64,000 nt of DNA from Kitasatospora sp. MAP5-34 (GTDB lineage Bacteria > Actinomycetota > Actinomycetes > Streptomycetales > Streptomycetaceae): contig NZ_JARXZC010000007.1 of the NCBI RefSeq assembly GCF_029894335.1, forward strand, positions 62,001 to 126,000, read 5' to 3'. Under the pieces are notes generated by a model. That model did not search any database. It was not told where the DNA came from and worked only from the letters and a program-made list of their open reading frames with translations. Shown piece after piece: positions 17,682 to 25,629 of this stretch (position 1 is the first letter of the stretch; every line of letters begins with the position of its first letter). The translations under genes were made by a program, and so were the position numbers.

Positions 17682-18179
17682 ATGCAGATCGCTCCCCTCC
17701 CGGCCCCCGTACGCCCCGACCCGGTACGTGACCGCTGGACGGACCAGATGCGCCTGGCCATGGCCGAGGCCGCGCTGGCCACCGCCACCGGTGACGTACC
17801 GGTCGGGGCACTCGTGCTCGGGCCCGACGGCACGGTGCTCGGGCGCGGCCACAACGAGCGGGAGGCCGTCGGCGACCCGACCGCGCACGCCGAGGTGGTC
17901 GCCATCCGCGAGGCGGCCCAGGCCGTCGGAGAGTGGCGGCTGAGTGGCTGCACGCTGGTGGTGACGCTGGAGCCGTGCACCATGTGCGCGGGCGCCATCG
18001 TGCTCTCCCGGATCGACCGGGTGGTGTACGGCGCCTACGACGAGAAGGCCGGCGCGGCGGGCTCGCTCTTCGACGTGATGCGTGACCGGCGCCTCAACCA
18101 CCGCCCCGAGGTGGTCTCCGGAGTGCTCGCCGGTGAGTGCTCCGACCAGCTGCTGGCCTTCTTCGAGACCCAGCGCTGA
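17682..18179 (+). CDS. tadA: tRNA adenosine(34) deaminase TadA
   Basis: Deaminates A34 to inosine in tRNA-Arg(ACG), 165 aa from ATG 17682; a GTG at 17664 is possible. The zinc site is complete: HAEVVAIREAA (His and catalytic Glu) and PCTMCAGAI (two Cys). The C-terminal half has GSLFDVMRDRRLNHRPEV, a TadA-type segment. The window also encodes two copies of its substrate, tRNA-Arg(ACG). It is coupled to the preceding associated-protein gene. Confidence 0.95.
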   Translation: MQIAPLPAPVRPDPVRDRWTDQMRLAMAEAALATATGDVPVGALVLGPDGTVLGRGHNEREAVGDPTAHAEVVAIREAAQAVGEWRLSGCTLVVTLEPCTMCAGAIVLSRIDRVVYGAYDEKAGAAGSLFDVMRDRRLNHRPEVVSGVLAGECSDQLLAFFETQR

Positions 18180-18247
18180 GCCCAGCGCACGAGCCCCACC
18201 GGATACGGATTTCGTGACCGCCGGGCCCGTCCGGTAGAGTTCCCCTC

Positions 18248-18337
18248 GGTAGCGTGTCCGAGCGGCCAAAGGAGCACGCCTCGAAAGCGTGTGTGGGGGC
18301 AACTTCACCGTGGGTTCGAATCCCACCGCTACCGCCA
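18248..18337 (+). tRNA. tRNA-Ser (CGA)
   Basis: Acceptor stem GGTAGCG/CGCTACC. The anticodon arm is CACGC-CTCGAAA-GCGTG, giving anticodon CGA. There is a long class II variable arm, T-loop GTTCGAATC, discriminator G and an encoded CCA (18335-18337). It decodes UCG. Confidence 0.97.
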
Positions 18338-18350
18338 GAGAGCAGTACGA

Positions 18351-18388
18351 ACGTAGGGCCCCGACCGGAGACGGTCGGGGCCCTACGT
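18351..18388 (+). terminator. 17-bp terminator after tRNA-Ser
   Basis: A perfect 17-bp stem (18351-18367 with 18372-18388) with loop GAGA, followed by TCGTTGTCG. It ends the tRNA transcript. Confidence 0.9.
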
Positions 18389-18506
18389 CGTTGTCGTGTC
18401 GATTTCGTCGCAGTTGGGCCCCGCGCCAACAGGGCGTTGACCTGACGGTTCTATGCTGGCCCCGCACGGTCGGCACTGGGTTGGCGTGCATGAGGGAGGA
18501 ACCCCG

Positions 18507-18680
18507 ATGGAGAGCCAGATCGTCCACAAGGCCGCATTCCTGCTGCACGAGTGCCACGAGCCCGAGCAGGTCGTCGTGGAGCGTCTCAAGGACTACTTCC
18601 CCGACCTGTCCCTGACCGAGCGTGAGCGCTACGTGTCCGAGGCCTGGGACCAGGTTCACACCAAGGGTGGCGCAGTCTGA
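18507..18680 (+). CDS. Conserved small protein, 57 aa
   Basis: 57-aa acidic helical protein of unknown role. It begins MESQIVHKAAFLLHECHEP and has the amphipathic stretch VVVERLKDYFPDLSLTERER. GAGGGAGGA lies eight bases before the ATG at 18507, better than the upstream ATG at 18453. Two hairpins follow. It has no membrane segment or known domain. Confidence 0.75.
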   Translation: MESQIVHKAAFLLHECHEPEQVVVERLKDYFPDLSLTERERYVSEAWDQVHTKGGAV

Positions 18681-18692
18681 CCAGGGCGGTTC

Positions 18693-18797
18693 CGGGGCTT
18701 TCGGATCAGTCGGAAGGCCCCGCCGGTAGTCTCGCGGGAATTCACACCGGAGACGTTTCGGAGGGGGAGCTGCCCCGGGGGGACGGGCAGCTCCCCC
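18693..18797 (+). terminator. Two consecutive hairpin terminators
   Basis: The first stem is CGGGGCTTTC (18693-18702) with GAAGGCCCCG (18713-18722), one wobble. The second is GGGGGAGCTGCCC (18763-18775) with its perfect complement at 18785-18797. They follow the 57-residue gene and begin a 413-base stretch (18681-19093) that otherwise holds only a weak small ORF. Confidence 0.7.
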
Positions 18798-18873
18798 GAC
18801 GGAGTCCCACAACCGGCGCCGCGTCGGGGGGAAGTCGCGGGCACCCGGTCCCACAGCGGGGAGCTCCGGATCC

Positions 18874-18987
18874 ATGTACCGGCGATTCCTGCCAGATCCT
18901 CGGTACAACCCCAATCCTGCTGCACGGGATGTGACGAAGCACCCGGAGAAAGGCCCCAGTCGCGGGGACCTTCGTCCCGGCGGGTGA
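18874..18987 (+). CDS. Possible 37-residue small ORF
   Basis: ATG at 18874 opens a 37-codon frame ending TGA at 18987, with GGGGAG ten bases upstream. The product starts MYRRFLPDPRYNPNPAARD and is basic and Pro/Asn-rich. Conservation is the only useful test. A reading frame of similar size also exists on the opposite strand, so this is a weak call. Confidence 0.3.
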   Translation: MYRRFLPDPRYNPNPAARDVTKHPEKGPSRGDLRPGG

Positions 18988-19093
18988 ACGCGCCTCTCAC
19001 CGCCTGGGCCGTCCGGTGGATAAGCTGCGCAGGAGTTGGAGGGGCGCGCGGGGACCGGGACTGCGACCCACGACAGGGAGGCGGGCCAGGTCA

Positions 19094-19258
19094 ATGGCAC
19101 AGGCAAGAAAGATCGGCATGTATCTGCTGCTGATCTTCGTGGTCTACACGATCATCACGTCTCCTGCCAGGGCGGCCGAGTTGGTCCAATCGGGGTTCGT
19201 CGGCATCTCGGACGCGGCCAAGTCGGTGGGGACGTTCATGACGGGCCTGGTGAAGTAG
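19094..19258 (+). CDS. Small membrane protein, 54 aa
   Basis: 54-aa single-pass membrane protein. The N-terminus MAQARKIG precedes the helix MYLLLIFVVYTIIT, then an amphipathic tail (LVQSGFVGISDAAKSVGTFM). It is of the type conserved in this locus of streptomycetes, upstream of sigF. GGAGG lies upstream of the ATG. Function unknown. Confidence 0.75.
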   Translation: MAQARKIGMYLLLIFVVYTIITSPARAAELVQSGFVGISDAAKSVGTFMTGLVK

Positions 19259-19374
19259 TCGGGCTCTGTCCGGTGGCCGGGCTGATGAGCGTCGATCAGG
19301 ACGCGGTCGTTACCGTGGCGGGTGGACCTGCCCCGGGCCGGTCCACCACACCCTCAACCGCTAGGAGCGGCATC

Positions 19375-19668
19375 GTGATCCGGCACCTGGTCCTGTTCAA
19401 GCTCAACGACGGCGTCGGCAAGGACGACGAGCGCGCGCTCGCCGGCGCCAAGGCGTTCGAGGAGCTCGGCGCGCAGATCCCCGAGCTGCGCGAGTGGGAG
19501 TGCGGCTGGAACACCACCGAGCGCGACATCGCCTACGACTACGCGATCAACAGCCTGGTCGACGACCGCGCGGCGCTGCAGTCGTACGTCGGCCACCCGG
19601 CCCATCAGGCCGCCGCCGGACAGTGGCGTGAATTCGCCACCTGGGTGATCGCCGACATCGAGGTCTGA
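19375..19668 (+). CDS. Dabb (stress-responsive A/B barrel) family protein
   Basis: 97-aa dimeric alpha/beta-barrel family member. It starts at GTG 19375 with AGGAG upstream. It opens with the family motif MIRHLVLFKLNDGVG (here V-initiated) and ends HPAHQAAAGQWREFATWV. Such proteins are small dimers with varied roles, and no catalytic residue is diagnostic. It is monocistronic, ending in a strong terminator. Confidence 0.9.
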   Translation: MIRHLVLFKLNDGVGKDDERALAGAKAFEELGAQIPELREWECGWNTTERDIAYDYAINSLVDDRAALQSYVGHPAHQAAAGQWREFATWVIADIEV

Positions 19669-19704
19669 CACTCCGACGGCCTACCGGTCGTACTCGTACC
19701 ACCC

Positions 19705-19743
19705 CTGCGGCCCCCCGGCTTCCACCGAACCGGGGGGCCGCAG
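19705..19743 (+). terminator. 14-bp terminator after Dabb gene
   Basis: CTGCGGCCCCCCGG (19705-19718) pairs perfectly with 19730-19743 around an 11-base loop. Confidence 0.85.
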
Positions 19744-19874
19744 CGCGTCCACCCCTACCCCCCGCAATCAGCCAACACGCCTAGATGCGGTACTTGCCCG
19801 GACTATGGGCGACTTGTGATGCTATGACCGGTTTTGCCGGACCTGGCGAGGTGGTGAGCCCCACCCAGTACCGC

Positions 19875-19891
19875 GATCAGCGGCGCTGATC
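19875..19891. promoter_or_regulatory. Palindrome in the sigF leader
   Basis: GATCAGC-GGC-GCTGATC is a perfect 7-bp inverted repeat with a three-base centre, 28 bases before the sigF start codon. It could be an operator or an mRNA hairpin next to the ribosome binding site (GGGAGG, 19908-19913). Confidence 0.45.
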
Positions 19892-19919
19892 ACAAGGTGT
19901 CGACTTTGGGAGGGGTGAC

Positions 19920-20816
19920 GTGTTCGTGCGGACACAGGACAGCGCACCGGAGACCGGCGAAGAAGAACCCCCGTCGGCCCTGCCGGGGACCCCGGGCGGC
20001 CTGAGCGGGCTGGGGGCCCTGACAGCCGTGCGGAGCCGCAGCGCCGCCGGACGCGGCGCGGTGGACGTCCGTACGCTCACCCGGGTGCTCTTCGAGCGGC
20101 TCACCGAGCTGCCACCCGGCGCCCCCGAGCGGGACCAGGTGCGGGCGGCACTGATCGAGGTCAACATCCCGCTGGTCCGGTACGCCGCGACCCGGTTCCG
20201 CAGCCGCAACGAGCCGATGGAGGACATCGTCCAGGTCGGCACGATCGGCCTGATCAACGCGATCGACCGGTTCGACCCGGGCCGGGGGGTGCAGTTCCCG
20301 ACGTACGCGCTGCCGACCATCCTGGGCGAGATCAAGCGGTACTTCCGGGACAACGTCCGCACCATGCACGTACCGCGTCGGCTCCAGGAGCTCTGGGTCC
20401 AGGTCAGCGGCGCGATGGAGGAACTGACGGTCACCCACGGCCGGACCCCCAAGGTGCCGGAGATCGCCGCCAACCTGCGCATCCCGGAGGAGGACGTCCG
20501 GGCCTGCCTGGACGCCGGGCGGGCCTACAACGCCGCCTCGCTGGAGGCCGCCCAGGAGCACGAGGGCGGGCTGGCACTGCTGGACCGGCTCGGCTACGAG
20601 GACTCGGCGCTGGCCGATGTCGAGCATCGGGACATGGTCCGGCACCTGCTGGTCCAACTCCCTGAGCGGGAGCGGCGGATCATCATGCTGCGGTTCTTCG
20701 CCAATCTGACGCAGTCCCAGATCAGTACCGAACTCGGCATGTCCCAGATGCACGTCTCGCGGCTACTGTCGAGAATCCTGACCCGGCTGCGGACCGGGAA
20801 CTCCTGGGAGGAGTGA
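19920..20816 (+). CDS. sigF: RNA polymerase sigma factor SigF (SigB family)
   Basis: SigB/SigF/SigG-family sigma factor, 298 aa, start GTG 19920 with GGGAGGGG upstream. Region 2 reads [20 protein letters not shown]. Region 3 includes [20 protein letters not shown]. The region 4 helix-turn-helix is [30 protein letters not shown] and the [19 protein letters not shown] segment fit S. coelicolor SigF, the late sporulation sigma, better than its relatives. The N-terminal 45 residues are variable and Pro/Gly-rich. A second family member follows 172 bases downstream in the same orientation. Confidence 0.88.
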   Translation: MFVRTQDSAPETGEEEPPSALPGTPGGLSGLGALTAVRSRSAAGRGAVDVRTLTRVLFERLTELPPGAPERDQVRAALIEVNIPLVRYAATRFRSRNEPMEDIVQVGTIGLINAIDRFDPGRGVQFPTYALPTILGEIKRYFRDNVRTMHVPRRLQELWVQVSGAMEELTVTHGRTPKVPEIAANLRIPEEDVRACLDAGRAYNAASLEAAQEHEGGLALLDRLGYEDSALADVEHRDMVRHLLVQLPERERRIIMLRFFANLTQSQISTELGMSQMHVSRLLSRILTRLRTGNSWEE

Positions 20817-20988
20817 CCCAGCGTGGCGGGATCGGGCGCCTGGGTAGCTGGTAGTCACTGCCACGTGACATCTTGCGACGTTCGGGTTTGCCGGGACTCG
20901 TGATCCGGTATTGAGCTGGAGAGTCACCCAGCCGGGAACTGCCACTCGGTAGCGTCCGTTGAACAGTCAGTCACGAGGGGGTGGGTAC

Positions 20989-21978
20989 ATGTCCGGAAAG
21001 CTGGGCGGTGCTGAGATCCACGGCACGACTTCGGTCGCCGAGAAGATCCCTGCGCAGATCGGAACCGTGCAAGGCGTCCACGCCGCAGTCGGCACGGTGA
21101 TCGGTACGGTCGCCGGTGCGGCGCCGGGCGCGCCCGTGCCCCCGCCCGGTGCGGCGGCGGCCCCTGCGGGGGCCGCGACGGGCGCCTCGACGGAGCCCAT
21201 GGACCGCACGCTGGACCGGACGCTGGACACCCGCACACTCTCCCGCTCGCTGTTCCACCGCCTCGCCGCCCTGGAGGCCGACAGCGCCGAGCACACCTAC
21301 GTCCGCGACACCCTGATCGAGCTCAACCTGCCGCTGGTCCGGTACGCGTCCGCGCGCTTCCGCAGCCGCAACGAGCCGATGGAGGACATCGTCCAGGTCG
21401 GCACGATCGGCCTGATCAAGGCGATCGACCGGTTCGACCCGGAGCGCGGCGTCGAGTTCCCCACCTTCGCGATGCCGACGGTGGTCGGCGAGATCAAGCG
21501 GTTCTTCCGGGACACCAGCTGGTCGGTGCGGGTGCCCCGGCGGCTCCAGGAGCTGCGGCTCGCGCTCACCAAGGCCGGCGACGAGCTCTCCCAGAAGCTC
21601 GACCGCTCCCCCACCGTCGCCGAGCTGGCGGTCTTCCTGGGTGTCACCGAGGAGGACGTGGTCGAGGGCCTCGCCGTCGGCAACGCCTACACCGCCAGCT
21701 CGCTGGACTCCAGCCCCGGCGAGGAGGACGGCGACGGCCCGCTCGCCGACCGCCTCGGGTACGAGGACCTCGCCCTGGAAGGCGTCGAGTACCGCGAGTC
21801 GCTGAAGCCGCTGCTCGCCAAGCTGCCGCCACGCGAGCGGCGGATCATCATGCTGCGGTTCTTCGGCAATCTGACGCAGTCCCAGATCGGCGAGGAGATC
21901 GGCATCTCCCAGATGCACGTCTCGCGCCTGCTGACCAAGACCCTCACCCAGCTGCGGGCGGGGCTGGTCAACGAGTAA
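20989..21978 (+). CDS. RNA polymerase sigma factor, SigB/SigN-like
   Basis: Second SigB-family sigma factor, 329 aa, from ATG 20989 with GAGGGGG upstream. It has a long Ala/Pro/Gly-rich N-terminus of about 75 residues, then region 2 ([20 protein letters not shown]), region 3 ([19 protein letters not shown]) and region 4 ([20 protein letters not shown]). DTSWSVRVP is the SigB/SigN-type signature, unlike DNVRTMHVP in the upstream SigF. Tandem placement behind sigF matches the sigF-sigN locus of S. coelicolor; equivalence to sigN is inference. Several identical stretches with sigF show duplication. Confidence 0.88.
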   Translation: MSGKLGGAEIHGTTSVAEKIPAQIGTVQGVHAAVGTVIGTVAGAAPGAPVPPPGAAAAPAGAATGASTEPMDRTLDRTLDTRTLSRSLFHRLAALEADSAEHTYVRDTLIELNLPLVRYASARFRSRNEPMEDIVQVGTIGLIKAIDRFDPERGVEFPTFAMPTVVGEIKRFFRDTSWSVRVPRRLQELRLALTKAGDELSQKLDRSPTVAELAVFLGVTEEDVVEGLAVGNAYTASSLDSSPGEEDGDGPLADRLGYEDLALEGVEYRESLKPLLAKLPPRERRIIMLRFFGNLTQSQIGEEIGISQMHVSRLLTKTLTQLRAGLVNE

Positions 21979-22003
21979 GCCGCCGGCCCCGGTCCCCCGT
22001 TTC

Positions 22004-22903
22004 TCAGGCGAGCAGGTTGCGGCGCAGGCCCTCGAGGACCTCGTCGTCCAGGCCGAGGCCGTCCTGCCAGAACTTCTCGAAGGTCACCCAGCCGGTGGTG
22101 ACCTCCTCGAAGGCCGCCTCCAGGTAGCTCCGCTCGGCGCGGAACACCGGGAGCAGCAGGGTGGGCTCCTTCATCAGGCCCCGGGTGCCGAAGCTCTCCA
22201 CGATGTTCTCGATCAGTGCGGCCGAGCGGGTGTTGGTGAGCAGGTAGTCCTCGAAGACGGTCTCCCGGTCGACCCCGAGGGCGGTGAGCATCAGTGCGGC
22301 CACCCAGCCGGTGCGGTCCTTGCCCGCCGAGCAGTGGAACAGCACCGGCGGGCCGTCCGGCGCGGCCAGCAGGCGCAGCACGGTCGCGAAACGGTCCCGG
22401 GCGGTGGCGTCGGTGACGAACCAGCGGTAGAGGCCGATCATCATCTGGCTCGCCTTGCCGTCGCCGAGCAGCGCGCGCTGCCGCTCCGCGTCCCGGCCGG
22501 CGAGGGCGTCGCGCAGCGCGACGTAGATGTCGAAGTCGGCGGCGAAGACCGGCAGGTGGTGCAGGGTCAGCCCGCCCGGCGTGGTGGGCTCGACGGTGAC
22601 CGGCACGTCGGATTGCTCGGCCTGGGAGATCTCGAGGGCGGGCAGCCCGGGGATCAGGTCGGGGCCGGCCTCCCGGACCTCGTCCTGGCTGCGCAGGTCG
22701 ACGACCCGGCGCAGGCCGCTGCTCGCGAGCACCGCGAGGTCGCCCTCGGTCAGCCGGTTGAGCGCGTCGGCGCGCAGCGCGACGCCGTGCCGCACGGTAC
22801 GGCCGTCGCCGGTCCGGTAACCACCGAGGTCACGGGCGTTCGCCGCACCCTGGAGGCCAAGGCTCCGGGCGGGCTCGACGGGCTGCTCGGCGGGCTTGGT
22901 CAC
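22004..22903 (-). CDS. Tyrosine-protein phosphatase (Y_phosphatase3 family)
   Basis: Protein-tyrosine/lipid phosphatase, 299 aa. It starts GTG 22903 with GGAGGA upstream. The catalytic P-loop is HCSAGKDRTG (CX5R) near residue 192. The N-terminal family motif NARDLGGYRTGDGRTVRHG is present, as is DLRSQDEVREAG. No signal peptide, so probably cytosolic. It is convergent with the second sigma gene. Substrate unknown. Confidence 0.92.
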   Translation of the reverse strand: MTKPAEQPVEPARSLGLQGAANARDLGGYRTGDGRTVRHGVALRADALNRLTEGDLAVLASSGLRRVVDLRSQDEVREAGPDLIPGLPALEISQAEQSDVPVTVEPTTPGGLTLHHLPVFAADFDIYVALRDALAGRDAERQRALLGDGKASQMMIGLYRWFVTDATARDRFATVLRLLAAPDGPPVLFHCSAGKDRTGWVAALMLTALGVDRETVFEDYLLTNTRSAALIENIVESFGTRGLMKEPTLLLPVFRAERSYLEAAFEEVTTGWVTFEKFWQDGLGLDDEVLEGLRRNLLA

Positions 22904-23111
22904 GAGGGTCCTCCAGAGGCGCGGGCACAGGCTGACGCGTACGGGTGTACGAGCCGGCCGGACCCGATCAGTCTAGGACGGCACAGATCTGATCGGACCG
23001 CCTGGCGGCCGGGCACCTGGCTGCTGCCCGGCTCTGCAGGGTCGGCGAGGGAGCGGCGCGGGCGGGTGGGCCCGGCCGCCGCGTGTGCCTGCCGCAGAGA
23101 GGGTGAAGGGA

Positions 23112-23309
23112 TTACTTGACGGCGAGCCAGATCACGGCGCCCAGTACGACGATCACCGCGACGGCGATGCCGACGATCTTGCCTGTCTTGTTGCCACCGC
23201 TGCTGCTGTAGGTCGAGACGGAGCCCGGCGCCTGAGGTGCGGGGCTCTCGTCGACGAACGCCCGGAACATCTGGGTGCTGCCGGCGGGGTCGTAGTCGTT
23301 GTCAGCCAT
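23112..23309 (-). CDS. Small C-tail-anchored membrane protein
   Basis: 65-aa protein from ATG 23309. It has an acidic cytosolic N-terminus (MADNDYDPAGSTQMFRAFVD), a Ser/Gly linker, and a C-terminal membrane helix (IVGIAVAVIVVLGAVIWLAV) followed by Lys. The layout is of a tail-anchored protein. No function assigned. The longer reading from 23444 is not supported by any ribosome binding site. Confidence 0.7.
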   Translation of the reverse strand: MADNDYDPAGSTQMFRAFVDESPAPQAPGSVSTYSSSGGNKTGKIVGIAVAVIVVLGAVIWLAVK

Positions 23310-23527
23310 GGCACGGACTCTAACCAACTCGGCCGGTCCGAGAACACCCCGGACCCCCGCCGGAGTGACCGGGTCCGTCGTGACCGGGCTCGGCGGGTGG
23401 CCGACCTGCGACATCCTCGTCGGGGAGGCAACGGCCTGATCCACCCGTCCGTGGCATGACCCAGCCGACTGTCCACAGGGTGTGGACAGTCGGCGCGCCC
23501 GGCAGCCCGGGTGGCTAGGTTGGGCCG

Positions 23528-24133
23528 ATGACAGCGAACCTGCGTGTGTGCTTCGTCGGTGACTCCTTCACCCAGGGCGTCGGCGATCCGGAGTACCGGG
23601 GCTGGGTGGGCCGGGTGTTGCAGGCCACCCCCGGCGAGATCACCGCGTTCAACCTGGGCATCCGCCGGAACACCTCCGAGGACATCCTCCGCCGCTGTCG
23701 GCCGGAGCTGGACGCCCGGACACTGCCCGACGCGGACAACCGCCTGGTGCTGTCCTTCGGCAGCAACGACGCCATCGAGGAGGACGGCGCGGTACGGGTC
23801 GACCCCGCGCGCTGCCTGGACAACCTCGCCACCCTCCTGGACGACGCCGAACGCCGTGGGACGGCCGCACTCGTCGTGGGGCCGCCCCCGTGCATCGGCG
23901 TCGGCGCCGAGCACCTGGAGCGGCTGCTGAAGCTGTCCGAGGAGATGGCGGCCCTGTGCGCCCGGTGGGGAGTCCCCTTCGTCCCGGTGACCCGCGCGCT
24001 GGCCGACGACGCCCGGTGGACCGCCGAGGCGATGGCCGGCGACGGCGTGCACCCCGGCGTCGGCGGTTACGCGCGGCTGGCCCAGCTCGTCCTGGACAGC
24101 GGCTGGGTGGAGTGGGTCGGCTCTCGGCGGTGA
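23528..24133 (+). CDS. GDSL/SGNH-type esterase
   Basis: SGNH hydrolase, 201 aa, no signal peptide. Block I is VCFVGDSFTQGVGD (catalytic Ser). The Gly block is FNLGIRRNT, block III is SFGSNDAIEE (Asn), and block V is DGVHPGVGGYARLA (Asp and His). All four blocks are present, so it should be active on esters. ATG 23528. It stands alone between oppositely oriented genes. Confidence 0.92.
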   Translation: MTANLRVCFVGDSFTQGVGDPEYRGWVGRVLQATPGEITAFNLGIRRNTSEDILRRCRPELDARTLPDADNRLVLSFGSNDAIEEDGAVRVDPARCLDNLATLLDDAERRGTAALVVGPPPCIGVGAEHLERLLKLSEEMAALCARWGVPFVPVTRALADDARWTAEAMAGDGVHPGVGGYARLAQLVLDSGWVEWVGSRR

Positions 24134-24220
24134 GCGCCGAGCGGCCCGGGCCCGCCAGGCGCCCTCAAGCCGACCGCCCTCAACCGGCCGTCCTCGACCG
24201 GCCTCTTCGCGCAGCCGGCT

Positions 24221-25429
24221 TCACGCGGGTCGGCCTTCTTTTCGCCCGGCCCGGGTGGCCGGGGAGGGCACGGGGGCGGAGGCGGAGGCCGTGACGCCGG
24301 CCGGTGCCACGAAGGCGACCAGCAGTTGCTCCATCAGGGACCTGCGGGCGGCCTGGTCCAACTCGAGTGCGGTGGCCCGCTCCAGGCGCCGTACGGCGAG
24401 TGCGGCCGCCTCGACGGCGTCGTCGACCAGGACGGTACGCAGGCCCGCGTCCAGGTCGGCGAGCCGGCGGCGGCGCATGCTCTCGGCGACCTCCGGCGCG
24501 TAGTCGAGGGCGAGCGGCTGGACGGAGTAGACCTCCAGACCGGCCGGGGCCACCTCGGCGGCCAGCGCCCGGGTCAGCTCGTCGGCGAACCACTGGCCGT
24601 CCCGCAGGGCCGGACCGGGCACGGCGTTGCTGTCGCAGGGCAGCGTGCTGGCCGTCCGGGTCAGCACCGCCTGTACCTGCTCGCGGAGGTAGTCCTCGTA
24701 CGCGGCGAGGCCGAACAGGGCGCGGGCGGTGTCCTTGACCCGCCAGACGATCAGCAGCTGGACGACGATCGGGGTGCCGGTCCGATCCACCACGTGGACC
24801 GGCTCGCTGCGCCAGTGGCGCAGCCGTACGTCCACCCGGCGGCGGCGCAGCGCGGGGTTGACCCAGACCAGCCCGTTGCGGCGGACGGTCCCCCGGTAGC
24901 GGCCCCAGCGCGTGAGGACGCGGGTCTCGCCCCCGGCGTTGACCAGCAGGCCCCCCAGCACGAGCAACGCCAGCAGCCCGGCGGCGCAGCCGGCGGCGAT
25001 CACCGGGGTGGTCATCTCGCCCGCGCCGACCTCCCCGGCCTCCCTGGCGGCGACACTGCGGATGTCCGGGAGCGCCTCGAAGTGCGGGATCACCCCGGTC
25101 CGGGCCAGCACCAGGACGGCACCGGCGACGACGAGCACCAGCAGGGACAGGGCGATCCAGCCGGGCAGCGCACGGGCGTGCTGCTCGCGCAGGCCCGGAT
25201 CGGCGCGCGGTGGCCGACGGGCGGCGGGCGTGGCCTGCGCGGCGGGAGGCTGGGCGGACGGGGTGCTCTCCAACTCGTCCTCGACCAGGGCCGGGCTCGC
25301 CTTGATCAGCGGCCTGGCGACCGCGTTGGCCACCGCCCGGCTGAGCTGGGTGGCCCCGGCCGGGGCCAGTTCGGGGACGGCGGGTGGCCAGGAGTCGGGT
25401 CGCTGCGAAGAATCGCGAGTGACGTCCAT
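24221..25429 (-). CDS. SPFH/band-7 domain membrane protein
   Basis: 402-aa membrane protein. The N-terminal cytosolic region of about 90 residues is Pro/Ala-rich. Two hydrophobic segments follow (ALSLLVLVVAGAVLVLA and AAGCAAGLLALLVLGGLLV). The SPFH domain spans about 165-370, with TRWGRYRGTVRRNGLVWVNP and VVDRTGTPIVVQLLIVWRV. The Ala-rich C-terminus is short. Such proteins scaffold membrane microdomains. ATG 25429. Confidence 0.85.
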   Translation of the reverse strand: MDVTRDSSQRPDSWPPAVPELAPAGATQLSRAVANAVARPLIKASPALVEDELESTPSAQPPAAQATPAARRPPRADPGLREQHARALPGWIALSLLVLVVAGAVLVLARTGVIPHFEALPDIRSVAAREAGEVGAGEMTTPVIAAGCAAGLLALLVLGGLLVNAGGETRVLTRWGRYRGTVRRNGLVWVNPALRRRRVDVRLRHWRSEPVHVVDRTGTPIVVQLLIVWRVKDTARALFGLAAYEDYLREQVQAVLTRTASTLPCDSNAVPGPALRDGQWFADELTRALAAEVAPAGLEVYSVQPLALDYAPEVAESMRRRRLADLDAGLRTVLVDDAVEAAALAVRRLERATALELDQAARRSLMEQLLVAFVAPAGVTASASAPVPSPATRAGRKEGRPA

Positions 25430-25563
25430 GCACGGTCCTCAGGGTCGGTGTGTCGCGCGACGGGCGGCCCGGAGCTGACGGGCCGTACCAGAGCCAAGCT
25501 AAGCTGACAAGTCATCAAATGCGACATATTGGACACGGCGCGTCGGCGACTTTCTGACGGCAC

Positions 25564-25628
25564 GTCGAGACCGGTCCGCCCAGCACCGCAGGTGAGGTGG
25601 TTGCGGCGATGGGCGGACCGGTCTCGAC
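25564..25628 (-). terminator. 18-bp inverted repeat with 29-base loop
   Basis: GTCGAGACCGGTCCGCCC (25564-25581) is repeated as an exact inverted copy at 25611-25628, one base beyond the stop of the large Ig-like gene. It probably ends that transcript before the SPFH gene. The loop is larger than usual. Confidence 0.65.
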
Positions 25629-25629
25629 C

